From contig JAHLKI010000014.1 in NCBI GenBank assembly GCA_025602905.1, positions 186,001 through 250,000 on the forward strand: a stretch of 64,000 nt of DNA. The letters run 5' to 3'. The DNA comes from Phlyctochytrium arcticum. Taxonomy: Eukaryota; Chytridiomycota; Chytridiomycetes; Chytridiales; Chytridiaceae. A program made the position numbers and the translations under genes. The notes beneath the pieces were generated by a model that ran no database searches, was not told the origin of the DNA, and saw nothing but the letters and a program-made list of their open reading frames with translations. Below are positions 12,080-22,300 of the stretch, piece after piece (the first letter of the stretch is position 1; each line of letters starts with the position of its first letter).

Positions 12080-12467
12080 ACGACAATCTTCAATTGGGTC
12101 ATGACCTAATTTATTGATACCTTTCAAATTGACGTTACCAACATAGTGTCATTTGAAGATCCGTTCGTGTAGGAGCTATAGTTATTTCTTGACAGATAGC
12201 ATAGGGGGGACGGTAATATTGCTTCCTGCCGCTGAACATTAGGTCTCACATTGTCGTGGTAATTGGGGTAGTGAACAGAAAATGTAAAATTTTATGATAA
12301 TCTCCGCTCGCTAACATTCTACACATAAAGCATTCCCTCTTTTCTGCTCTACGTTCCTATGTGACACTCCTTGTCTTCCGTTGCCTACATACACATCCCC
12401 TCCCAATCAACCAAGCTTCTAACTCCAATGTTGCGCAGGAATGTTGATTAGCCGGTTTCATTTCACA
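12080..12467. other. Intergenic region 3' of GCV1
   Basis: No coding signal is seen. It holds the 3' UTR of the aminomethyltransferase and leads into the Mutator-like relic. Confidence 0.4.
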
Positions 12468-12782
12468 TCACATTGCTAGTAGTGAAATGGTAAAATGACG
12501 CCCGGCGTTTAAACCGTCTCGGTTTACGAGGCAGCGCTTAATGTCTCGAACAACTTCCAGCAAGTTCTTGGTCGATGTCAAAATGTAGGATTTCAGCATA
12601 TGGTGCGCTCCCTCAACTCCAGATGTTTGCATCTGGCCCGAGTGCTTGGATTTATCTGTCCACGCGGCAAGAAGCATTTTCTTATAGGGGCCAATCCACT
12701 CGTCTTGGATGTATTGAACAACGATGATATTGGTAAAGCTGTCAAGGTCAAGATCAAGTGGGAGAAACTTAATTTCTCTTGC
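12468..12782 (-). pseudogene. Mutator-like (MULE/FAR1-type) transposase relic, C-terminal part
   Basis: The minus-strand frame shows a short run typical of the region after the MULE transposase domain. It has EWIGPYKKMLLAAWTDK, then TSGVEGAHHMLKSYILTST, then NLLEVVRDIKRCLVNRDGLN. Intact relatives have a similar W..YK..F..AWT.. block followed by TS-R-VE-x-AH-x-x-LK-x-Y. The frame is closed upstream by a stop near 12781, and no DDE-bearing upstream exon can be read. Short open pieces on the same strand between 12870 and 13430 may be further decayed parts of the element. I call it a transposon relic by motif resemblance only. Confidence 0.5.
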
Positions 12783-14365
12783 CTACATCCTGGACTCGCG
12801 CTATGCCGTTGACTCTGAAATCGACCGCTCCATATGCGTCCTACTTGCTGCATGTGTCCGGTGCGGTTCATTCATCTCTTAAGTCGTAGTATGGCATTGG
12901 GTACTTGGAGTCCGGGGGTAAGCGTAATCCGTAGTAAAACACTGAAGAAGAGAAATTCCATATCACTCCACAGATTGATGCAGCAACCAACAGCGACATG
13001 GCCGGCCTTGTCCCTGACACTTGGGAAGTATGGAGTGAGGCTGACATATGCCCAATAGATTGAGTTGTCCATGTAAAGATCTTTGTCCAAGTTTTTCACT
13101 TGCTGTCAGTCCTCTTCAGCTGAGTTTTGAAGTCGGCCCCATTCTCCGACCACTATTTCTTTGATCGGGGAGTGTATTCAGGAACGTTGCTTTCAAGAGA
13201 GAGATGCTGGATCTCTGGCTTCACCGGGATTTGGGGTTATCTCATCGTTGAAGTCTGCCCGGGACGAAGTAATGACCTCCGGATTGGGAGGCCCAACTTG
13301 TCGACAGCCCATGTTTTGATATTAGTGTTGATTGAAAATTTTGGTTTGTTCAAGTATAGATCCAGTGTTGGAAGATCGGGAAAAATGGAATTGGGTAAAA
13401 TCCCAGAAAATCCCACGCGCCTCGCCACGGTTCAACACCCAGGATGCACTGGATGCAGCCCATGCAGCCATCGTAACTGGATCCACGTCCGATTATGATT
13501 AAAGCCGTCTTTAACTCGAAAATTGTATTCCATGCTCGATTTCAGCGATTGCAACACACTTCGCAGGAGGGACATGGTTGACATGCGTCGTTCACTATCC
13601 ATCTCTCGGTGTACAGTACTGCAAATTCTGTCCGTAGACTGCGGCTATTGATTCTAGAGAGTCTCACTTCCTGGAGCCATTCTTTCTTTCTAAATTTGAC
13701 CATTCTATATACGTCTGCTCTGGCAGACTGAACATGTAGCCGGACTTGTATTTTTTACGGCTGTCGCGTATGGACTTTGTTCCCACCACTCCTGTGGTAT
13801 CATTTGTACTTATCCTCACCACATGCGTCTACATGCCCTGTCCTTATAACAGGAGTTTCATTTCGACTGTGTAATCTGTCAGATCTGTCCATACTGTTTG
13901 TTGGCTTGGTTCCTTCTGATCTTTCCTCTCCTATTCTGTCTCTCCCGACATTCTGGCTGATAGATTCTTAACCTCATAACTGGCCGGATATTACCGTCCC
14001 CATCTCGCAGAATATAGCAACTTCGTTTCGCCTGGGGTCTGGCAATTCTGTACAAAATTGATGGTCCAAGATCACGGTTTACTGTCAGCCATTTTCTCTC
14101 TGAAGCTCACCGTTCCTGCTCCTCTTTGGCCGATATTCATCCGCGCTGTGCCTGACAGTCCTCCTATCCACGTATGCTAGCACAGCTTGGGCATCGCCAT
14201 TCCCTATCCCACCTCCAGGCCCTTTTGGAACAGCAGGCAAACACACAATTTGGCAACATCGAAATCAGAAAACAAATGCAAATGTGGCGCGGGGAATCAT
14301 ATTTTCTCACAAGTGATAAACGACAGGTCGACAAGATAAATTTCGTAAATAATGAAGAACGGTCT
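12783..14365. other. Gene-poor region with possible transposon debris
   Basis: About 1.6 kb without a supported gene. Minus-strand pieces between 12870 and 13430 could belong to the adjacent Mutator-like relic but are broken by stops. The segment 13500-14160 is pyrimidine-rich on the plus strand and shows no coding pattern. I found no terminal inverted repeats by eye. Confidence 0.4.
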
Positions 14366-14703
14366 CTAGATGCCCATCTTGTTTCCGGATGGGTCAATCA
14401 CGCGCTAAACAAACCCACAAATCACATCAAAAACAAAGACGGGCAAACCAAACCCAGAGTCAAAACTTACGCTCTCGCCTTGCTTGCCATCCTTCCATGC
14501 TTGGACCTTGACGTACTGCTCTTCACGACGAATGGCCATTGTCTTGGGCTGGGCCTTGAGGACGTTGCGGAGTGCGCGGGCAGTGATGTTTGCGTATTGC
14601 AGGTAGCTATAACAAATCGGATTTGGAGTCAGTCCAGGTTGAGGCCGGGGAACAAAATAGAGGACCCAACTCACGTCATGCCGGCTTCCCTCCAGTAGCT
14701 CAT
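14366..14703 (-). CDS. ATP15: ATP synthase subunit epsilon, mitochondrial
   Basis: Small subunit of the central stalk of mitochondrial F1-ATPase. Exons on the minus strand are 14703-14675, 14606-14471 and 14404-14366. They sum to 204 nt, or 67 aa, close to the usual 60-70 aa. The N-terminus MSYWREAGMTYLQYANITAR is the family signature (W-R-x-A-G-x-T/S-Y). It is followed by ALRNVLK and the basic, charged C-terminal half (AIRREEQYVKVQAWKDGKQG). The first exon is 29 nt, so the gene is easily missed. It is divergent from the RRP3-like helicase gene, with about 415 bp between start codons. Confidence 0.9.
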
Positions 14704-15118
14704 TTTTGAAGTTTTATGGGGTGGAAAAGGCGGGGAAAGACGAGGATTGCGAGGATTCTTGTCAAGGCGGATGGAGGTCGTCTTTGCTGAACGTTGGCTG
14801 CTGCTGGCAGCTCGGCGTTGCCACGGCACCCAAACCCAGATCTGAAAGCGGCACAGTCCAACCCTCGCCCGTGCGACTTGGAACAGTGGCTTAGCAGCAC
14901 CGGCCAGACTGTCAGGAAATTTTCGGAATTTTTGGGATTCTGACAAAAACAAGAATTCCTTGTGATTTTGAGTATACTAGACAAAGGCCAGAGACTACAG
15001 AAGCTCCGTTTGAGTGTGGAAAGTCTCGAGGAAACGAAGGGGTACCGGCTCAAGGTGTGATTTGGATAGAAGCAACCTCAAGTGGCCCAACACTGCGACA
15101 AGGCAAAGAACAAACGAA
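14704..15118. promoter_or_regulatory. Divergent promoter region, ATP15 / RRP3
   Basis: About 415 bp between two start codons that face away from each other. It must contain both promoters and 5' UTRs. No TATA box or named operator is evident, and there is no sign of a further gene. Confidence 0.4.
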
Positions 15119-16744
15119 ATGACGGCTATTGCAGTAGAAAACAAGTCCGATGTGACATTTGCCAGCTTGGTAAGGACAGTAGTTTTCAGAACGGGGGGAA
15201 GCTGCGGCTTTACTTCGGAATAGCATACCTGAAGCTAACCGCCATTGTTTATACAGGGACTCTTACCACAGCTGGTGGAGGCGTGTGCAGATGTGGGATA
15301 CAAAACCCCCTCAGAGATTCAACGAGAAGCTTTGCCCCATGCTCTAGAAGGTGGGTGTTTGCATCAACTGTCGAAAGCGCTATGGCACCTAACCAATGTA
15401 TGCATTCAGGCCGGGACATCATTGGTCTCGCACAGACCGGTTCAGGCAAAACTGCCGCATTTGCGCTCCCCATTCTCCACCGATTATTTGCCGATCCACA
15501 ACCCTTTTACGCCTGTGTCATGGCTCCCACCCGTGAACTGGCTTTCCAAATCTCTGAACAGTTTCAAGCTCTTGGAGTCAAGATTGGCGTGCGATGTGCG
15601 GTTCTGGTCGGTGGAATGGACATGATGGCTCAGTCAATTGCCTTATCAAAGCGGCCCCACATTATCATTTGCACGCCGGGACGTTTGGTGGATCATTTGG
15701 AAAACACCAAAGGATTTTCACTGCGAACACTCAAATACTTGGTTATGGATGAAGCTGATCGATTGTTGGATTTGGATTTCGGGGCCGAAATTGAAAAGGT
15801 TCTCAAAGTGATTCCCAAGGACCGCAACACGTTCTTGTTTTCGGCGACTATGACCTCAAAAGTCGAAAAGCTGCAGCGGGCATCACTGTCCAATCCCGTC
15901 AAAGTCGAAGTTGCTACAAAGTACACGACTGTCGACACGCTACTCCAATACTATCTGTTTTTCCCATTCAAGCACAAAGAGTGCTACTTGGCCTACCTTT
16001 TAAATGACTTGGCGGGACAGACATGTATCGTGTTTACGCTGACCTGCGTGTCTGCCCAGAAACTGTCTTTGATGTTACGCAACCTCGGTTTCCAAGCCGT
16101 GTCTCTGCACGGACAAATGACGCAGACCAAGCGATTAGGATCCTTCAACAAGTTCAAGAGTGGGGCACGAAATATTCTGATTGCTACGGATGTTGCGAGT
16201 CGTGGATTGGATATTCCAGGAGTAGATGTGGTCATCAATTACGACGTGCCACAGAGTAGTAAGGACTACATTCACCGAGTAGGCCGAACGGCGCGAGCGG
16301 GCAAGAGCGGAAAGAGTGTTACCTTGGTGACCCAGTAAGTTTGATCTGGCACCCTCCATCCGCAACGACTCGGGACTAATGTACACACTTTGGAAAAACA
16401 GATACGATGTAGAATGGTACCAGCGGATAGAACACGCGATCCAAAAGAAGCTGATTGAGTACCCGCTCGGTACAGACAAGTCATCTGTCCTGCTGCTGCA
16501 AGAACGTGTGTCCGAGTCTGTGCGGTTTGCCCACATGCAAATGAAGGAGGAGATGAACAGCGGCCGGCACGATGGAAAGCGAAAGCGTGTAGGAGCGTTG
16601 GGCGACGTTGGCAGTGGTGGTGGTGGTGGGGGTGATGATCGAGGTGGTCATGCCAAAAAGGGCGGCGATGCGGGAGGCAAGGAGCGGGGGTACCGGGGGG
16701 GATCACGGACTGGACAAAAGGCCTCTAGCCGGCCTAGCCGGTAG
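15119..16744 (+). CDS. RRP3: DEAD-box ATP-dependent RNA helicase, RRP3/DDX47 type
   Basis: Nucleolar RNA helicase expected to act in 18S rRNA maturation. Exons are 15119-15169, 15257-15350, 15410-16334 and 16402-16744. They sum to 1413 nt, or 470 aa. All DEAD-box motifs are present: Q motif ([14 protein letters not shown]), motif I AQTGSGKT, Ia PTRELA, GG, TPGR, motif II VMDEADR, motif III SAT, motif [14 protein letters not shown] and motif [14 protein letters not shown]. The short N-terminus and the block SYxDxxxYQxIE-like (here [14 protein letters not shown]) fit Rrp3/DDX47 better than Dbp8 or other nucleolar helicases. The C-terminal 60 residues are basic and Gly-rich with an RGG-like end, as often in RNA helicases. 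The start gives a short leader directly before the conserved GL-x-P-x-L-x-E block. Confidence 0.92.
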
Positions 16745-17344
16745 TAGTCTATCTGTACTTGTTTCCAAATAACTTAACTAATTTTATGATGTCCCAATCC
16801 CAATGCCTGATTACAAACAAAATGGCCGATCCCTGAATGAGTCATGGGGACCGAGACCGCGGAACGGCTTTTATCTGGGGCTTTTAGTGTTTTTACATAG
16901 GCTGTCCCATATACAAAAAGGTTGTTTTTGACATTGTCTGGAGGCGAGCAGCAAGATTGACAAGATTAACGGGATTTCGCAACCACAGCGACCACCGCCG
17001 CCGCCGCAGCTTCAAAGCCTCTTTGGAATCCCATTGGCTCCACACCACCGCTTGGCTCCACGCCGTGCCGCCAGCAGCAATTTGCGAGAAGCAGCGACAA
17101 AGCAATCTTTTGGGCATTGAGAGCCGCCATCTGCAACTTATAACTGCCGGTCAGGATAGAACCACAAGCAAAGTCAAACAACAAAAGCCAGGCAGGAACT
17201 GCTTTTTTTTTCTCTGGACTTGTTTGCGGATCAGCCGATATATATCTCGCTCTCACGGATTGAGAGCAGCCGAAAGCACCCAAAGGGAATCGACTTGAAG
17301 AAAGAGGTTGTCCGATTGACTTAAAGAACAAACAGCTACCAACA
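16745..17344. other. Intergenic region between RRP3 and the Pbs2-like gene
   Basis: About 600 bp. It should contain the RRP3 3' UTR and the promoter of the MAPKK gene. Minus-strand open frames cross it (for example 16966-17466) but show no recognisable domain and overlap the start of the MAPKK gene, so I do not call them. Confidence 0.4.
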
Positions 17345-18728
17345 ATGAATCCACCACCACCACCGAATCTGGCGGGTCGCCGTATGCACCCAAAGTTCAA
17401 ACTGTCGAAACCTATGACCCTGTCACAGCTGGGGACTTTTTCAACTCCATTTGCCAATTTTGCCAAATACGTGTATGTATACCCCGGCTCACTAGAATGG
17501 GATGCACAAGATACTTACCTTTTGCTATATAGGGACCCATCAGGGAGGTTGAATTTCCAGGGAAAAGCGATTCTACACGATTCAGGGGTCGATTTTAGCA
17601 ATGGAAACACGTACAAGATCAGTATGAATGAGTTGGCGCTATTGGAAGAGCTGGGAAAGGGGCAGTATGGTGTGGTGCAAAAGGTCCATCACGTCCCAAC
17701 AAATGTTACAATGGGTATGTTTAACGCCTTGGCAATCCGTAATTGGACCCAACACTGATGTCGGTTCGATAGCAATGAAGGAAATTCGGCTAGAGTTGGA
17801 TCAAACAAAATTAAATCAAATCCTCATGGAACTGGATGTGTTGCATAAATCCATCAGTCCGTATATTGTCGAATTCTATGGTGCCTTCTTTATCGAGTCT
17901 TGCGTCTACTACTGCATGGAATACATGGACGCTGGATCACTGGACCGACTACATACTGACGGCGTTCCCGAACCGGTTTTGGCAAAAATTGCTTTGGCCA
18001 TGGTCAAAGGATTAAAATTTCTCAAGGACGAACTCTCCATCATTCATCGGGATGTCAAACCAACGAATGTGCTTGTGAACAAAAAGGGGGACATTAAGTT
18101 GTGTGATTTTGGTGTGAGTGGGCAATTGGAGCAGAGTATGGCCAAGACAAATATCGGATGTCAGAGTTATATGGCGGTAAGTCATCGCATCACACTCATT
18201 GCCAAGATTTTGGGCTAATTCCTTTATTTCTCAAAGCCCGAACGTATCACCACTGCAGAAGCCAGCACATACACTGTACAATCTGATATCTGGTCGTTGG
18301 GGCTCTCGCTTGTCGAGCTGGCACTCGGCCGGTATCCCTACGGCGGCGGCAAATTCGACTCGGTGTTTGCCCAACTCTCCGCCATCGTCTCTGGAGCACC
18401 GCCAGAACTCCCCGCCGATAAATTCTCGCATGAATGTCGCGATTTTGTGGCCATGTGTTTGAACAAAATACCCACGGAACGACCCACCTATGCTCAACTC
18501 CTGGTATGTCGTTCTCGTCATGCCCCACTCTGCTTAGAATCGCTTGACTAAATGCGTGACTTTTAGGACACGCCATGGTTGAAAAAGTACGAATCAGAAG
18601 ACGTTGATACAGGTGCTTGGGTCACTGAAGCCCACGAAAAACGATTACAACGCGTCGCTGCTCTGCATCAGGCCGAACAAGCCCAACTGGATCAATCTCA
18701 CCCTGTCGACAAAGACCCAATAAAGTAG
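17345..18728 (+). CDS. PBS2: MAP kinase kinase, Pbs2-like
   Basis: Dual-specificity kinase expected to phosphorylate a Hog1/p38-type MAP kinase in osmotic-stress signalling. Exons are 17345-17472, 17533-17714, 17773-18176, 18237-18503 and 18567-18728. They sum to 1143 nt, or 380 aa. A Pro-rich N-terminus of about 80 residues precedes the kinase domain. That domain has the glycine loop GKGQYGVV, the lysine in AMKEIR, the catalytic loop IIHRDVKPTNVL and DFG in LCDFGVSG. The MAPKK activation segment has Ser and Thr in QSMAKTNIGCQSYMAPERI. The GCQSYMAPERI end and YIVEFYGAFFIESCVYYCME resemble the Pbs2/MKK3-6 branch. The long regulatory N-terminus of yeast Pbs2 is absent, so upstream SH3 docking cannot be inferred. 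Assignment to Pbs2 rather than Ste7 or Mkk1 is moderately secure. Confidence 0.88.
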
Positions 18729-19254
18729 AGAAAAACAATGCTTTTGTTTTACATTGGGAGATTGGGTTGGGGAAAACAACTGGGGCAAATGTGACGTGAA
18801 TTTTTTTGATTGTTGTTGCTAGAATGGATACCAATTTGTTTTATAGTTTACGACTTTTTTTTCTTTTAGTAGTTTAGGCAGCGCCGCGGGTTGGGATGGG
18901 GGCTGTATACGTGGGATTTTTTTTTGCGAGTGATTTTCCCGCATCTCACACACAGAATACATTGTTTGATGTTTCGCTATTCTTGAGTTGATCATGCGCG
19001 GGAATCAATGGGAATCATACCTTGGTCCTGAAGAAACTTGCCCAAGGAAATCCGTACTATACTTCAAACAAGCCTACATGCACCTATATAAATATAAATT
19101 AATGCTATACACAACAATGCCAACTATAGTGGGCTAAATGATGATGAAAATAAAAAACAGGGATAGAGAAACTACAACTAACTATATGATGATGATGAAA
19201 AAATAAAACTAATCCAGCAAACGCTTCCAAACACAAAAACGTGCAAAAAGCGTA
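18729..19254. other. Convergent intergenic region, AT-rich
   Basis: This lies between the 3' ends of the MAPKK gene and the giant helicase-AAA gene. It has T-rich tracts (18850-18930) and two similar ATGATGATGA-A(n) stretches near 19139 and 19187. No gene is supported. Confidence 0.5.
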
Positions 19255-19380
19255 CTGGTGGTGCCCTTCTGTCAATTCCTTTAAGTTTCAGCCTTGCGCG
19301 ATCGTAACTACTGGGGATGGAGTGGTGCCCTTCTGTCAATTCCTTTTAAGTTTCAGCCTTGCGATCATAACTAATGGGTA
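19255..19380 (-). repeat. Tandem duplication of an 18S rRNA fragment
   Basis: Two copies with a period of about 64 bp occur at roughly 19255-19316 and 19319-19380. Read on the minus strand each contains the universally conserved SSU rRNA core CTGAAACTTAAAGGAATTGA (one copy has an extra A), followed by CAGAAGGGCACCAC. In rRNA the latter reads CGGAAGGGCACCAC, so both copies share the same C-to-T type difference. They therefore derive from one insertion followed by local duplication. The right-hand copy overlaps the stop codon of the helicase-AAA gene (19371-19373). On the mRNA strand the rRNA piece lies in sense orientation in the 3' UTR. The duplicated unit also includes about 20 bp of flank. 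Confidence 0.88.
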
Positions 19381-22300
19381 AACTGTGCTTTCAACTGGGC
19401 GTCAGATACAAAGTGTGAACCTCCTATTTGAGTAGTCAAGAGTTAGTTTGAGTCAGGGTATGTGTAAGTATGAACGTACCACCACATCGCCAGCCGGCAC
19501 CTTGCTTGAACCAACTGTAACCCATAGGACACGGGCAGATTTGTCGAATTTTCTCCTGAATGGCCTCTAGGCGTCTAAGCTCGTCGCGGATGGCTTCCTG
19601 ATTCTTTTCTTCCTTCAGACGTTGCATTTTTTGCTCGTGCTCCTCTTTGGCCTTTTCCAGTTCGGCCCAAATCTCGTCACTGACCCCGGCATCTCGCTGT
19701 GAACGTGCGGACTAAAAAGCAATAATTAGACTCAATGGAAAAAAAAACGTACGATGGGGTGATGGCAAATACCTGGACTGCGGGTTCTTCTCTTTCAGCT
19801 TCCCTTTCCTCCGCCTGTCGTTCTTCTCTTTGCTTCATTTCATCCATCTGCAGAGTTTGGAATTGACGAGACTCGCGTTGCTGTTGCTGATCAAGGGATT
19901 GCATCTGCGAGGCAAAATTATTCAACGGCGTTAACCGTTCTACCGCGGGAGGTTTGCGTCCTGAAATCATGATCTGGAAAGCGTGTGCTACGTCCGAGGA
20001 CACGACGCGCTTTACTAGCTCTCTGTTTGCAATAACGCGGTTGGACCTAGCCTGCACAATTTCGGCCCACAGCTTGTTCACGTCCCGCCCGTTACCCCAA
20101 CCAGGCAAAGGTATGAGCTGTTCGATACCCTCCCTGATTGTGTCAAGGGCATCCCGATCAACTTCAAAGCCTTGTCTCTCCGCGTGGGAGACCAAAAACT
20201 GTAATCCATCATCTGTCTGCCAGTCTTGGAAGTCAAAGAATCGTGTGAAGCGACTTTTCAGTCCGGCGTTCCGATCGAGCATATCGTCCATGTCCTTGGG
20301 ATATCCAGCTACAATCACCACAACTCCCTTATATTGTGGGTTCGTCATGGCAGCAACAAGACTGGTCAAAGCCTCTGAGCCGAAATGCCCTTCACCAAGG
20401 GTATAGGCCTCGTCAATAAAAAGAACCCCGCCTCGGGCTTCCTCAAGTTTCGATTCCACATGCTTCTTTGTGTGTCCAACGTATTCACCGGTTAAATCTA
20501 GCCCAGAGGTTTCCACAATTTTGTTGATGGACAGAATTCCAAGGTCAAACAAGATGCTAGCCATGACTCGAGCGACGGTAGTTTTTCCAGTACCAGGGGA
20601 GCCGCGGAAGACGAAATGACCAACATCTGGGAGGGCCGACCCTTCCCATTCTGCAATGGTAAAAGCATTCTTCAGCTCGACAAGGGATTGGCGAATATTG
20701 TCAATGCGATACAGCTTATCAAGCGGCGCAAAGGAATCCATTTCATCAGGAGATTTTCCGTAGTCAAAATCTTCGGGAAGCAAAACAATATCATCATGGC
20801 CTGTTTGTCTTGCTGAAGCTTTGGCAATCGCGTTCACAAGCAGCGAATTGACCGAACCGGCATTACCAAAGTTTGCCAACGCCCGTTGCTTGCTCAGCTT
20901 CTCCAATACTCGCTCGACAACGGAAAAGGAAGGTGGTCGTACATTTCGCGCACGACAAGACTCCTTGAAAATCTCAGACAACTCCAAGTCATTGTAGTCC
21001 TCAAAGACAAACGCATACTCTCTCGGGAATCGGCGGGCAAGCCCAGGGTTTTGGGTCCGTAACATACGAAGCATAGGCTCCTCGTACCCAAGAAGCAGCA
21101 CAACAATGTCGTCGTGCTCAGAACCTTGAATCTTCTCAACCAATACGTCTAAAACCTGCTTGCCATACATATTGTCGTCCAGATTGTACGCTTCATCAAT
21201 GACCAGAACCTTCCCCTTGGCGGATTCAATAAGTGCGTTGGTCTTTGCTTGCGATTCCCCTACGTGAGCCCCCGTGAAATCACTTGCCGTCTTGAAAATT
21301 ACGTCACCCTGAGACAGGAAGCCCAGCTGTTTGAGCAGTCTTCCATAGAGTTTGGCGCACGTGGTTTTGCCGGTACCGGGATTACCAAGGAATAGTCGAT
21401 TGAGGAAGATAGCTACCGGTTCTTTACCTGCTAATTCTCGGTTGTAGTTTTCTTCGCAGACAGTGACCAGTTGAGCAACAGTCTCCTTGATAGATTTCCA
21501 TCCAGTCTTGCGCTCGAATTCCTCAAGAATAGATTGTAATTTCGGGTTTTTGTTGGGACTTTCACCCACGGCGTCCTCAAGGGTAATCTCCATAATCCCG
21601 TCAAAGTCCTCACGCGCCATGGCCTTCTTGCACGCATCTTCGAGTCTTTGGCGCACAGCTCGGGCGTTCCCGAAGCCCTTGCGGTTAGCTAGTTTGGACA
21701 GTCTTTTGATGACAAGTGGCCCAACTCCTTCTTCCGCTTCCCATTCGCGTGCTTCAAGCATTCCATTCCAGACGGTGAGTAAATCTTCCTCATCAAAGTC
21801 GTCAAACATCAGTTCCTTGAACCGGCTTTTGAATCCGTCATTGTAGGCAAAGAGCTTGGTATTAATATCATCTTCATATCCAGCCAAGATAATTGAAAGA
21901 CGCTCGCGATGATTTTCAGCTGCCGTAAGAAGCTCGGATACAATTGGCTTGCCCTTAAAATCGCCCGCTGGGTCCAAATCATACGCTTCATCAATAAACA
22001 GAACCCCATCCATAGCAGAGTTGATCAAATCACGGAAGCTATCGGCTCCTTCATCTTTCAGTTTTTGCGCACTAACTTCAACAAAGGTGTCCTTCTTTCG
22101 CATTCTTGATTCAAAAAGTATTTTGGCGAACAGACGAGCTACAGTTGTTTTTCCTGGATAGTGGGAGAGAGAGAGTTGATGATTAGAATCCAATTGTATT
22201 CAAGTCAACACGAAATAACCCACCTGTTCCTGGGTTGCCCATAAAACAATAATTCAAAGATAAGGCATTCGCTTTCTGTGCCTTTGGGGAAAGCTTTTTG

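Noticed and set aside
16966..17466. 166-aa minus-strand open frame between RRP3 and the MAPKK gene
   Set aside because: It overlaps the first MAPKK exon, is low in complexity at its end (Ala/Val run) and has no domain.
19255..19380. A full rRNA gene or rDNA unit
   Set aside because: Only about 45-60 bp of SSU sequence are present in each copy. Flanks are unrelated and the right copy lies in a protein gene's 3' end.
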